Origin: Cladorhizidae sp. MBARI D1340-BT2
Taxonomy: Eukaryota; Porifera; Demospongiae; Poecilosclerida; Cladorhizidae
NCBI GenBank assembly: GCA_028752905.1
Contig: JAQNBH010000013.1
Coordinates: 25,917,239-25,981,238 of the forward strand
DNA: 64,000 nucleotides
Reading direction: 5' to 3'
Every line of letters begins with the position of its first letter. Position 1 is the first letter of the stretch. The notes under the pieces are model-generated. The model saw only the letters and a list, made by a program, of their open reading frames with translations. It ran no database searches and had not been told where the DNA came from. The translations under genes and the position numbers were made by a program. This document shows positions 53,587-63,670 of this stretch, in pieces.

Positions 53587-53940
53587 TGTGATGGATTGAT
53601 TTCGAACATTGTGTGGTTGTTTGTGTGTGAGTGTTATGTGTGTAGCTTGTGGTTGGTATAGCTGTAGTTTGTGGTCAGGCTTATTAGCAGCCTGCAGGAT
53701 CTTACAAACTGCCTGCACCCTTTGATGTGTTTGTGAGGATTCTGCAGTTGCTGTGCCTATAAAAAAGCTGTTATCTATCAGCTACTGGCTATTTTATTCT
53801 TTGCATATCCTTAGTTATCTCTTAGTGCTCTGAGTGTAGCTGTGTCTGTCCAACTGAATTGTGTTCTGTCTTCATTGCTACTGTATAATTTGACTACATT
53901 CATTGCACTACCTTTGAAACCTTGGCGACAGTCCATCACA
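53587..53940 (+). mobile_element. Candidate solo LTR (or MITE), 354 bp
   Basis: It begins TGTGATGGA and ends TCCATCACA, a perfect 9-bp inverted pair with TG...CA ends. A TATAAAAAAG box lies at about 53758. It splits the Penelope reading region. No second copy or coding region was found in the window, and a target-site duplication is not clear. Confidence 0.5.
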
Positions 53941-54372
53941 CTTCTAACTATCAACAGATGAACAACAATTTAGAAAAATACTAAATTATCTCACAAAACC
54001 AACTACCCCAGCTACCTAATATGCAAATTTTCAACCAAGTGCCTTACACACTCAGGTCGAAGTACTTACAGGATAACCAAAGAAAGGTGTTAGGCAAAAA
54101 CAACATCACCCTCACACTCTGTCTCAGCCACACCTCCACAGAAACAGGATAAAACTAGCAACATAGAGAAAACACCAATCATAGCTCTCACAAAGGGAAG
54201 GGGACCATAGCAAACTAACCACAAATACCAAACAACCCACAGCACCAACTAGGACAACTGACCTTACCAGACTAGTTGCAGAGAACACCCGCTCTAAAAT
54301 AGTCCTACACACACTCAAAGCCCTAGCCATTAAAAATACCCTCACAACCGGCTTAGAGCCCTTACTTTATTA

Positions 54373-54460
54373 TTATATATACTGGTGTGTGTGTGGTAGG
54401 TGTGTGTGTGTGTGTGCATGCGTGTGTATGGGTAGATGTTTTTATTTATTTATTTCGTTC
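54373..54460. repeat. (TG)n and (TTTA)n microsatellites
   Basis: Short simple-sequence tracts immediately before the large 42-bp minisatellite array. Confidence 0.8.
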
Positions 54461-54593
54461 CAAAACCATAAACAACAACAAACATGGTCACAACAAGGAT
54501 ACAACTCCCAGCCCCAGGCTGCGATAAAAAGCTGAATATAAGAAGGTCACCGGACACAAGAAACACAAAGGACAAAGAACACAAAGAACACGA

Positions 54594-56575
54594 GGGGCAC
54601 CAACAAGCCAAGCCCGAGGGAGACAAAGAACACGAGGGTCCAACAAGCCAAGCCCGAGGGAGACAAAGAACATGAGGAACACCAACAAGCCAAGCCTGAG
54701 GGAGACAAAGAACATGAGGGACGCCAACAAGCCAAGCCTGAGGGAGATAAAGAACCCGAGGGGACACCAACAAGCCAAGCCCGAGGGAGATAAAGAACAT
54801 GAGGAATACCAACAAGCCAAGCCCGAGGGAGACAAAGAACATGAGGAACACCAACAAGCCAAGCACGAGGGAGACAAAGAACATGAGGAACACCAACAAG
54901 CCAAGCCCGAGGGAGACAAAGAACATGAGGGACGCCAACAAGCCAAGCCTGAGGGAGACAAGGAACATGAGGAACACCAACAAGCCAAGCCCGAGGGAAA
55001 CAAAGAACATGAGGGACACCAACAAGCCAAGCCTGAGGGAGACAAAGAACATGAGGGACACCAACAATCCAAGCCCGAGGGAGATAAAGAACATGAGGAA
55101 TACCAACAAGCCAAGCCCGAGGGAGACAAAGAACATGAGGAACACCAACAAGCCAAGCCCGAGGGAGACAAAGAACATGAGGGACACCAACAAGCCAAGC
55201 CCGAGGGAGACAAAGAACCCGAGGGGACACCAACAAGCCAAGCCTGAGGGAGACAAAGAACATGAGGGACACCAACAAGCCAAGCCTGAGGGAGACAAAG
55301 AACATGAGGGTCCAACAAGCCAAGAGACAAAGAACATGAGGAACACCAACAAGCCAAGCCTGAGGGAGACAAAGAACATGAGGGTCCAACAAGCCAAGCC
55401 TGAGGGAGACAAAGAACATGAGGGACGCCAACAAGCCAAGCCTGAGGGAGACAAAGAACATGAGGAACACCAACAAGCCAAGCCCGAGGGAGACAAAGAA
55501 CATGAGGGACGCCAACAAGCCAAGCCTGAGGGAGACAAGGAACATGAGGAACACCAACAAGCCAAGCCCGAGGGAGACAAAGAACATGAGGGACACCAAC
55601 AAGCCAAGCCTGAGGGAGACAAAGAACATGAGGGACACCAACAAGCCAAGCCTGAGGGAGACAAAGAACATGAGGGACCAACAAGCCAAGCCCGAGGGAG
55701 ACAAGGAACATGAGGAACACCAACAAGCCAAGCCCGAGGGAGACAAAGAACATGAGGGACACCAACAAGCCAAGCCCGAGGGAGACAAAGAACCCGAGGG
55801 GACACCAACAAGCCAAGCCTGAGGGAGACAAAGAACATGAGGGACACCAACAAGCCAAGCCTGAGGGAGACAAAGAACATGAGGGTCCAACAAGCCAAGC
55901 CCGAGGGAGACAAAGAACATGAGGAACACCAACAAACCAAGCCCGAGAGAGACAAAGAACATAAGGGACACCAACAAGCCAAGCCCGAGGGAGACAAAGA
56001 ACATGAGGGTCCAACAAGCCAAGCCCGAGGGAGACAAAGAACATGAGGAACACCAACAAGCCAAGCCCGAGGGAGACAAAGAACATGAGGGACACCAACA
56101 AGCCAAGCCCGAGGGAGACAAAGAACATGAGAGACACCAACAAAAGCCAAGCCCAAGGGAGACAAAGAACATGAGGGTCCAACAAGCCAAGCCCGAGGGA
56201 GACAAAGAACATGAGGAACACCAACAAGCCAAGCCTGGGGGAGACAAAGAACATGAGGGACACCAACAAGCCAAGCCTGAGGGAGACAAAGAACATGAGG
56301 AATACCAACAAGCCATGCCCGAGGGAGACAAAGAACATGAGGGACACCAACAAGCCAAGCCTGAGGGAGACAAAGAACATGAGGGACACCAACAAGCCAA
56401 GCCTGAGGGAGACAAAGAACATGAGGGACACCAACAAGCCAAGCCTGAGGGAGACAAAGAACCCGAGGGGACACCAACAAGCCAAGCCCGAGGGAGATAA
56501 AGAACATGAGGAATACCAACAAGCCATGCCCGAGGGAGACAAAGAACATGAGGGACGCCAACAAGCCATCATGTG
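54594..56575. repeat. 42-bp minisatellite, about 48 copies
   Basis: Unit CACCAACAAGCCAAGCCCGA GGGAGACAAAGAACATGAGG GA. Variants: GGTCC in place of GGACACC (39-bp unit), AACCCGAGGGG (43-bp unit), GACGCC, AATACC, AACACC. Two plus-strand frames (AKPEGDKEHEGHQQ and NKPSPRETKNMRDT) and all three minus-strand frames (hydrophobic, for example VPHVLCLPQAWLVG) stay open for hundreds of codons. No start context, domain or flanking exon supports a gene, so I annotate it as a repeat array only. Confidence 0.93.
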
Positions 56576-56679
56576 AATATGAAAGAATATTGTTGTTCAC
56601 TTTTGGCTAACTTTTACCTGAACTAGGCCTTGGGTGAGCAGCTGCTCTACGAATTAGCAACTGAATAGACAAGACATTG

Positions 56680-57800
56680 GCTATGACTCACATGGTTCTT
56701 CGAGTGGATCGTGGAAAGGCAACACAAACTCCAGAGAATGAACTGGCAAAGATTGAGATGGCTGAAGCTGAAGGGCTTAGCGGAAAGAAGAAGGTGACAG
56801 TGGCCCACCCGAGCATCAGTCACACGCTGGATAGTGCAAGTATAAGCAATGATGACTGGCCTGGGAGAAGGTGAGAGTGGCCCACCGAGCATCAGTCACG
56901 TGCTGGATAGTGCAAGTACAAGCAATGATGACTGGCCTAGGAGAAGGTAAGTGTGGCCCACCGAGCATCAGTCACGTGCTGGATAGTGCAATACAAGCAA
57001 TCAATGATGACTGGCCTGGGAGAAGGTGATGAGTCAAATGTGGCAAATTTGAAGCAGAAGAGACAAGCCCTTCCAGCAAAGGCTGAGCTTCTAAATAAAC
57101 TGGCACAGTTGGTGGAGGAGGAGAACCTCAATGAAGAAATTGAAGTAGCCAATGAGGTCCGTGAGCACATCGAACTAGCAGTAATAGAGCTTGAGGCCAC
57201 ACTAAGGGAATTCGAGTTGCAACTGGGCAAACTCAGGTCCCCTGAACTCATGATCAAGCCATGAAGGAGACACCAGCAGCCAAGAGGAATGCCGTAAGCA
57301 TTGCCACAAGACTCCTCCATCCATTGGGAGTGACCTCACCACTCACTGTATGATTCAAACTGCTGTGTCAGCACCTGTGTGAGACCAAGACGAGTGGGGT
57401 GGACCACTCTATGGAAGGTCACTGTCTGAGTAGAAGAGGTTGACCTCTGATCTCCAACATGCCAAGCCTTTCAATGAAGGCATGATGTGTGATGTATCAA
57501 GCATTTATTCGCTGTTTCAAGCACTACACATGAGGAGAGGCTTCCCAGTGAGGATCATGTCTGACAATGACAGGACCTTCAAGGCTGCCAAGAAAGCCAT
57601 CACCGCAGTACTGGACAGCATGGAGATCAAGTACCATCTCTCAGGTGTCAATGCCAAGTAGAACTTTAATCCGGAAAAGGCACCTTGGTTGGGGGGGGGG
57701 GGGGGGGGATGTTTGAAAGAATTATTAGGAGCATGAAGAGGTGCCTGTGAAAAGCTATAGGCAAGGCATGAACCACATATGATGAACTACTGACATCATT
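56680..57800 (+). mobile_element. BEL/Pao relic (gag-like start, DPLG region, integrase), right copy
   Basis: The plus strand opens with a gag-like coiled segment (LKQKRQALPAKAELLNKLAQ and NEVREHIELAVIELEATLRE, about 57040-57210). At 57258 it joins the region AAKRNAVSIATRLLHPLGVT then FKLLCQHLCETKTSGVDHSM, which precedes RNase H in BEL/Pao pol. It then jumps, exactly as in the left copy, to integrase: RRGFPVRIMSDNDRTFKAAK, then TTYDELLTSF near 57780. Protease and RT are absent here but RT is present on the left. Stops interrupt it. Confidence 0.75.
56788..57028. repeat. Tandem triplication, unit of about 75 bp, in the BEL gag-like region
   Basis: Three copies of GTGGCCCACCGAGCATCAGT CACGTGCTGGATAGTGCAAG TACAAGCAATGATGACTGGC with small differences. 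Confidence 0.88.
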
Positions 57801-57824
57801 CACGGAAGTCTAGATGATAAAGGA

Positions 57825-57950
57825 GAGAATCTCAACTAGCTAGGAAAAGAATAGAACCTCATCTAGCCAGTACAGAAGAACCTCAGCAAGCCAGGACAAG
57901 GATATAACCTCAACTAGTCAGGAAAAGGAGAGAGGTTTAACTAATGTAGA
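57825..57950. repeat. 27-bp minisatellite, short array
   Basis: About four units of the CTCAACTAGCCAGGACAAGG type, at the position equivalent to the array at 8700-8975. Confidence 0.8.
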
Positions 57951-58586
57951 CAAGAACTCCAGCCTTGCCTTCATGCCTCTAGGACTATCCCCAAATTACA
58001 CTCCAGACCTCAATGCCCTCACTCTCAACACACACCATCATGAACCCCGACCTCTGCCAACACCCACTCTGACCCTCGTCCTTCTAGAGCATTGTAAATC
58101 TCATATCTGCAAAGTAATTAAAACTGATGAGGTTATGCCTTCAATATGTAATTAGCCGGCCTAACACTCCTGTGATTATTGGAATAAGAAAGGAGAGGTG
58201 AGAATCAAGGACTCTGCTATATGACTGTTAAACATGTCTGTGCTATGTTCTGCTATCACTATAGTGGTGGCTGTTAATTAGTGCATACTTGTGGTCTGTG
58301 CCCACATCCTTCACGACTACAGCCAGCCAGTGGGGGGAGCATATACATATCTGGTGAGGATGAGGGCAGGAGACCTCCCTCCACCACATCCTGAGGGGAG
58401 GGGTTTCAGACTTCTAGGCCACATCCATAATTAGAATTATCATTAGTAGTTTCCTTGTGGACAAAGGAAGTCTTCAACTCTTACAAGTTTCAACTCTTAC
58501 AAGTTCCATTATCTGTTGTGAGTGGAGGTCAATAAAAGCTTCATTGAATCATGCATTATAATTCATCAACTAATTCCAACAGAAAA

Positions 58587-60454
58587 CTAAAATATATCAA
58601 TCTTATTAGAGGCATAGTCACTAGCATACACAAACCCATCTTGATCTACACACACATCACAATAGTCTCTACCACCAAATGAGGTGACATAGTCTCCCTG
58701 AGTGGTGAACACTACTATCTTACATACATGAGCATCTGCCACATACACATACCGACCAGCTACACACACACCGCATGGAGACTTCAACCTCTTCACACCA
58801 TCCTCATCACAGCCAAAGGAGCGTAGGAATACACCATCATTACTGAAGACTTGAATACTAGAGTTCCTATGACCACAGACGTACACGTTTTGATGACTGT
58901 CAGGAGATAGGCGCCATAATGGGTTTTTATCTGCACCGACAATCTGTCTCACATATTTCAGTTCTCTGTTGTACACCATGATCCTACCTCCATTGCCACG
59001 CTCAGTAACCATCACTTCATCTCCAACTACTGCAACATCGTAATGTCCTGGACATTTCACTTGCTGGATACTGTGCACTTGAACCTTGCTGCAGTTCTTG
59101 TTTGACTTGAAGATTCGATGAGTGCCTTTATCAGTGAAATAGATGTTGTCTTCACTCTCTACAGCAATACCTAGTAAGTGTTGAAATTTATGTTCCGAGT
59201 GATAGATACTTCTCAATCTTTTCCCCTCTCTATCCAACACCACGACATTTCCTCCAGCTTCATTGGCTATAAGCTCACCAATGGAGTTGATAGTAATACC
59301 TATAGGCCTTGTTACACCATGCCACACCTTGACAGGCTTGTCTAGTTGAGTGGGCAGGATGGGGACAAGCACAGGGAAGGGACTGACGGCTACTTGATGC
59401 TGAGATCATAACCTCGTGCTGTCCACGGCGAGTGGGTATGAACTGGATGCGATATTGTTCGGCTCCATTTTCTTCTGTGTAGGATTTAATGTGAGCTCCA
59501 CTGTGCAGATACTTCATATGGCAGTCTATTTGAACAGCACATTTGGCTGGCTTGTTGCCACAGAGTTGAGTGGTGCACAAGACCACTTCTGATAACTTTC
59601 CAGCCTCAGCCTTGCTGGACACAGTGTTGATGACTAGAGTGATGGGAAGTCGAGTTATCTTGAGGAGCTGCTCCAGGTCCTCAGCACAGCTCACCTCCAC
59701 CGCTACATCAACCTCCTCCATTGGCGTAAGATTCTGCCCTGCTTGGCACTGTGTTCAATTATTTTTTGCTGGATCCTACTCTCAATCTCAGCATGTACAC
59801 ACATGACCTCATCATTGGAAGAGTGCTTCAAACACTGCTCGGTGTAGTCCACGATGCTCTGCACCTCTGCAAGGGAAATGTATATGTCCGCTTTTTGTCT
59901 TTCAGGCTTCTCCATTTTCACACACACACTCTCTTTTTGGCCTCCTCTAACATCTTCTGCTTGTGCCTTTCAATGATAGCATGCAGCTCCTCGAAGGACG
60001 TCGCAATCATGTTGGACACAAACCCCCCCTGGGCTGCTAGCTCATATTCTGTGGTCTGTATTTCTTCAACAGCACAAGAGAGATTGGCTGCCACTTTTCT
60101 CAGATGCTTCAACCTCTCCATCAGCTCTTTTCTCTTGTTCTCAGCTGCTATGTGGTCCTTGCTAAGAGCTCTCTTCTGCTTGGCATACAGTTCTTTGCGG
60201 CGGTTTATAGAGAAAGCTGTCTTGAGGTTCTCTTCATTGCCCTCAGGCAGGGTGGTTTCACTGCGACACTCTGGGCAAGAGAATGGCTGGTCTTTGCTTG
60301 TCCTGAGGGCTAGCTTGAGGATGCAGTGCTTGCAGTAGCAATGAAGGCAAGGGAGGGCCTTGGGCTGAGTGTAGTGCTCCTGGCAGATAGAACATGTGAT
60401 CTCCTTCTCTAACTCCATCAAATACTTCTCTGCATCCTCCATTTCTCTAGCCAT
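58587..60454 (-). pseudogene. TRIM-NHL paralogue without B-boxes, frameshifted
   Basis: It starts at the equivalent ATG (MAREMEDAEKYLMELEKEIT). The RING is intact (CSICQEHYTQPKALPCLHCY). After KQKRALS the sequence passes in frame to DHIAAENKRKELMERLKHL, so both B-boxes (about 105 residues) are deleted cleanly. The frame then breaks near 59925 (in the coiled coil), near 59715 and near 59390 (end of the filamin domain). The NHL part resumes and runs to 58587, ending SNKIDIF as in the intact gene. A short RING plus coiled-coil product (to about 59918) could still be made, but the full protein cannot. The intact paralogue is at 9798-11993. Confidence 0.9.
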
Positions 60455-60674
60455 GGTTGCAATGTTTAGAGAAAACCAGTAGTTGAGTAACACTTTAAGT
60501 TGAACAATACAGAACTTCAGCAGACATAAAAGCTACAGGAAAGAGGGTGTGGCTTTAATTATATTCATGAGTGATGATTAATGCTGCAACCACAAAAGAG
60601 GGTGTGTCATCTGGTATTACACATGTGCAGAGACAAGACTGGATTGTGTCAAATGTTGGTAGTAAGGCAGTACT

Positions 60675-60840
60675 ACACATAAGATGTGTAATAATATTTT
60701 ATTCTCAACTTTCTTTGATGCTGTAGAGAGAGGAGAGTGGTTGTCATGCAGCCATATATATGCACTACACCCAAGCAGTTAAGGAGAACTCTTCCAGGCC
60801 CACTGCATACTGCACACTACATGTCCCATGCCCTCCACCA
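60675..60840. repeat. Repeat shared with 4420-4540
   Basis: TGCTGTAGAGAG(A/T)GGAGAGT, then GGAGAACTCT and CAGGCC(C/T)ACTGCATACTGC, occur at both sites in the same orientation. At 4540 this sequence runs directly into the NHL fragment, but here it does not. Confidence 0.7.
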
Positions 60841-61655
60841 GACCTGATTCAAGTGTAGCTATTAAACACACTGGTGTGTATGTAGGCTAGTAGCCACAAG
60901 GGAGAGCCTTTTTTCTTACAGGTGGTAAGATATAATATAGTGGTAGAGCTCTCTCACTCTCTTTATTATTATATACCTTGAATGGAATTCTTCCTCCAAC
61001 AGTTTCGTCTTCCAATAGTCTCCGCCCATTATGAGGTCTAAACAAAACAGAGTTTGCCCTTGAATTGTCTTCGCAACATGCACTCATCTTGTGCATGTAC
61101 AGATGAGGTTAAATTTGAAGCTGGAGGTGCAGAATGTTAGGAGGATGGAGGCAAAGATGGTGCAATTACCCTCCTAATGCATGGAGAGGTGGCAGCTGAA
61201 GCCACACCACAAATTGCTGAGCTCACTTCCAAACTGCAAAGTTGAGAAGGTCATGATTCTAGCGACCCTTTCATGGATCTGACGATGACGTGGAGCAACT
61301 GGAAACTAATGAAATACTAGTCCATGACTGAGGACTAGCAAAACCTTTCTTTCCTACTGGGTTTGAACGCAGGCTCTCATTACATTCCTGGCCCGTATGC
61401 AGGATTTTCGAAAGGATCGAAAGGAGGATTCATACAAAGGATCCCTTATCCCAGTGCAAATTAAAGTGATATTATTGTACTACTCACTGACTACTACCAA
61501 TACCATATTTCATGAAAAGACACTCTCTATAGATACTATTCTATGAATAATGATAATGAATACACAAATTACAAGTTAATTGATCATGATGTTATCTTGA
61601 CATAACATTATTTATATGTGGGAATAATAAATAATATGTAATCAAAGAGCAAACT
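60841..61655. other. No gene recognised
   Basis: A 69-codon minus-strand open frame at 60887-61096 (KMSACCEDNSRANSVLFRPH) has an exon-like composition, but I do not recognise it. The rest shows nothing. Confidence 0.4.
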
Positions 61656-61659
61656 TACT

Positions 61660-62165
61660 TTCTCCATTCTTCGTGGATATTTGTTAAAAAATAATTTACA
61701 TATACAATCATTATTAAGTTCAGTCTCATAGTTTATATGAATCAAAGCTAATGCACTTAGCCTTTCTTCCGTTTGAGTGCATCTCAGGTAATTATTTAAT
61801 CTTCTAAGTGAAGATGCTGTTCATATGAGCATGAACTGAGTGGAATGGTAGCACAAATCTTCATTAGAGAGAAAATATTTGGAAGGGCATTGGAACATTT
61901 TTTCGCAAGTATTCAGTTAGTGAAGTAGTCCTGTTTTCTATTAGCACTGTCAACCATTTTGATTTCCAGCTGTGAAGTTCTTCATCAATAATAGAAGGAT
62001 TAGAAGATCATCCAAGTAGAATGTTATTTCCCCTTTAATATCTTCAAAAGATGATGCAGGATGAAGTGAAGCTGCTTTCTTGCTATGAGCAGTAAATATG
62101 GAAGATATGTCAGTTATGAGATGATCAAGGAAATTTTTTTTTTGAAATAATCGTGAAGTCATGAT
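61660..62165 (-). pseudogene. hAT transposase C-terminal (hATC) fragment
   Basis: The minus strand reads SSFEDIKGEITFYLDD near 62040, then ATIPLSSCSYE (usual TLPVTSCECERS), then LKRKERLSALALIHINYETE and YPRRMEK. This matches the end of ZMYM1-like hAT transposases. It is strongly degraded, with frame changes; no TIR was found. Confidence 0.6.
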
Positions 62166-62269
62166 TAGAATGATTCTGTTGATGGTGAACTACACGTGGC
62201 ATTGAGATACTTATACTGGATGTTTCAGCAATTCTGCAGTTGTGTGTTCATATATATGTTCTTCTCTTT

Positions 62270-62430
62270 CTAGAAATCTGGCCCATTTATAGATTGTACT
62301 GCACAATCTATGAATTTCTAGATTGCGTGCCAATCTATAGATTGTGTAGCGAGGCAATCTATAGATTGTGCAGCTGATAATTGATAGGTTGCACAATTTA
62401 GATATTGTAACTATCAGTAGATTGTGCAAC
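62270..62430. repeat. Short repeats of CTATAGATTGTG and its complement
   Basis: About six copies of (T)CTA(T)AGATTGTG, some in inverted orientation (GCACAATCTA), giving several small possible hairpins. It lies just upstream of the NOL4/KRBA2-like gene. Confidence 0.7.
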
Positions 62431-62544
62431 TGCCAAAGGTGCTGATCTAAATGAAAGGTATGATTACCTACTGGTTTGTGTGTACAAAAAGACTAGCATG
62501 GTCCATATGGTCCATATGTGATCACTCTTCAGTATCTAAGGGAA

Positions 62545-63305
62545 ATGACAGACTTGAAGGAGCAACGTGATATATTTGAAGAATTCTGTAGGCAACGTTA
62601 TGGAGGCTATGGAAGTAAAAATTCTCTAGGTTGTGCTAAGAGCAAGACGGTGACAATGGCTAAAGGAGAGAGAATTGTAAGAATATTGAAAGGAAATAGT
62701 GAAGAATCTGAGACGCCTCAGTTCAGACACTGGATAAAACAAAGAGATATCAAGCTACTTTCTCATCCATCACTTGGCATCAAAGATGCACTTTGTCTCC
62801 CTGCAAAGAAGAAGATTCGTGCGATACAGTATACTGTATGTAAAAATGAGTGGTAGTAGAATGAACACAAGAAGTAGCTACATAAATGAGATATTATATC
62901 AATACACTGGGTGCAGTAGCATTTCTTAGCTTAGTGTAGCTTATAGCATTCTGGGTGGTGGGAGTTAAGCATCCTTTTTCTGCTTGTTGCCCTGGTTGGC
63001 CAGTACCTTGGGGTTATAAGTGTACCTAGTCTTTAGTCACAATCCCAGTATGTTTTATTATTTGATGAAAGCACATCCAGGACTTTTAGTAGGTGTAAAG
63101 TCTTATTATACATCATATACGTATGCTAAAAAATGACAAACAATTGTACATGTGTACCTACCTACCTAATTAGCTACCTATTTATCATTTTCACAGAATC
63201 CAAATGGCCCTACACTGTTATCTGACTGGAGAAAAGTTGCTTATGTTGAAGATTTCTTCAGCATTCTTGAAGAAGTTCATTGTCATGAGAAAGGTTGTTG
63301 CAGAG
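62545..63305 (+). CDS. NOL4/KRBA2-type N-terminal domain protein, partial, two exons seen
   Basis: The first ATG in frame (62545) opens MTDLKEQRDIFEEFCRQRYG. It continues with SKTVTMAKGERIVRILKGN, PQFRHWIKQRDIKLLSHPSL and GIKDALCLPAKKKIRA, the pattern of the N-terminal domain shared by NOL4, KRBA2 and related transposon-linked proteins (KTVTxxKxERIVxxLxG, KFxxWVK). Exon 1 ends near 62825-62835 at one of several GT sites. After an intron of about 365 bp, an acceptor TTTTCACAG (to 63196) starts exon 2 (NPNGPTLLSDWRKVAYVEDF then FSILEEVHCHEKGCCR), with a donor at about 63304 (AG/GTACAG). No further exon was recognised before the gypsy LTR at 63398, so the gene is either longer or cut short. Role unknown. 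Confidence 0.6.
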
Positions 63306-63397
63306 GTACAGAATGAGTCAATTTAATACACATAAACTACTTACTTCATCTGCTAAAAAGAGAAATATTTTGTTCTCTTAACTCCAGCAATGATACC

Positions 63398-63634
63398 TGT
63401 GATGTACTGAACTATGACCTTTCTGTAGTTGTTAAGTAGTCTGAACATGTATAGTTGGTCAGCTATTATGTACTTATATGGTCATGTTGATAGGGCTTCT
63501 AGAAGACTGTTCAATCTATATATATATCTAGCCTAGGTTACAAGTTATATAGAGAGACCTTGGAATTGCTATAATTGATTGCTATTATTGATTACTATTA
63601 TTGATTGCTATTATTGATTGCTCAATATACAACA
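63398..63634 (+). repeat. Putative 5' LTR of gypsy element 4
   Basis: Runs from TGTGATGTACTGAACTATGA to AATATACAACA, directly before a primer-binding-like TTTGGCGACGAGG at 63635. The start is inferred, because the 3' LTR lies outside the window. It contains (TTATTGATTGCTA)n-like repeats near 63570-63620. Confidence 0.55.
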
Positions 63635-63670
63635 TTTGGCGACGAGGATTTTGGATCTTACTCACTCTCT

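Larger units (their letters stand above)
52200..54360 (+). mobile_element. Penelope-like reverse transcriptase relic
   Basis: Plus strand: ITI-SADKGP near 52330 (usual KPADKG, here with a stop), NITKTYLTLHENTRTQKLYF at about 52520, a degraded KDFVNILERTLTSRTTPSAL near 52845, VCGTAMATKLPPTFANILMA at about 53060, PLLWKR and LDDIAVIWMGDAAQL (catalytic box, about 53170), LEHQGDAVNILDTTIFKGNR at about 53260. Beyond two later insertions, LRSKYLQDNQRKVLGKNNIT at about 54050. This is the Penelope RT motif series (GTAMGT, WKRxxDD, NFLDTT). No GIY-YIG domain was seen. It belongs to a different lineage from 41330-42490. Internal tandem repeats and an LTR-like insertion interrupt it. Confidence 0.8.
57258..60670. 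repeat. Segmental duplication, block B (BEL end + VNTR + TRIM-NHL)
   Basis: Partner of block A (8085-12195), same order and orientation. It lacks the segment that encodes both B-boxes and has a shorter VNTR. Confidence 0.85.

Noticed and set aside
54450..56600. Long open frames of 636-716 codons on the minus strand and shorter ones on the plus strand across the 42-bp array
   Set aside because: All follow from a unit whose length is a multiple of three and that lacks stops in most frames. No start context, domain or flanking coding sequence supports them.
62900..63060. Possible 5S or tRNA-like gene
   Set aside because: Some phrases resemble 5S internal boxes, but the required spacing and stem pairing are not there.
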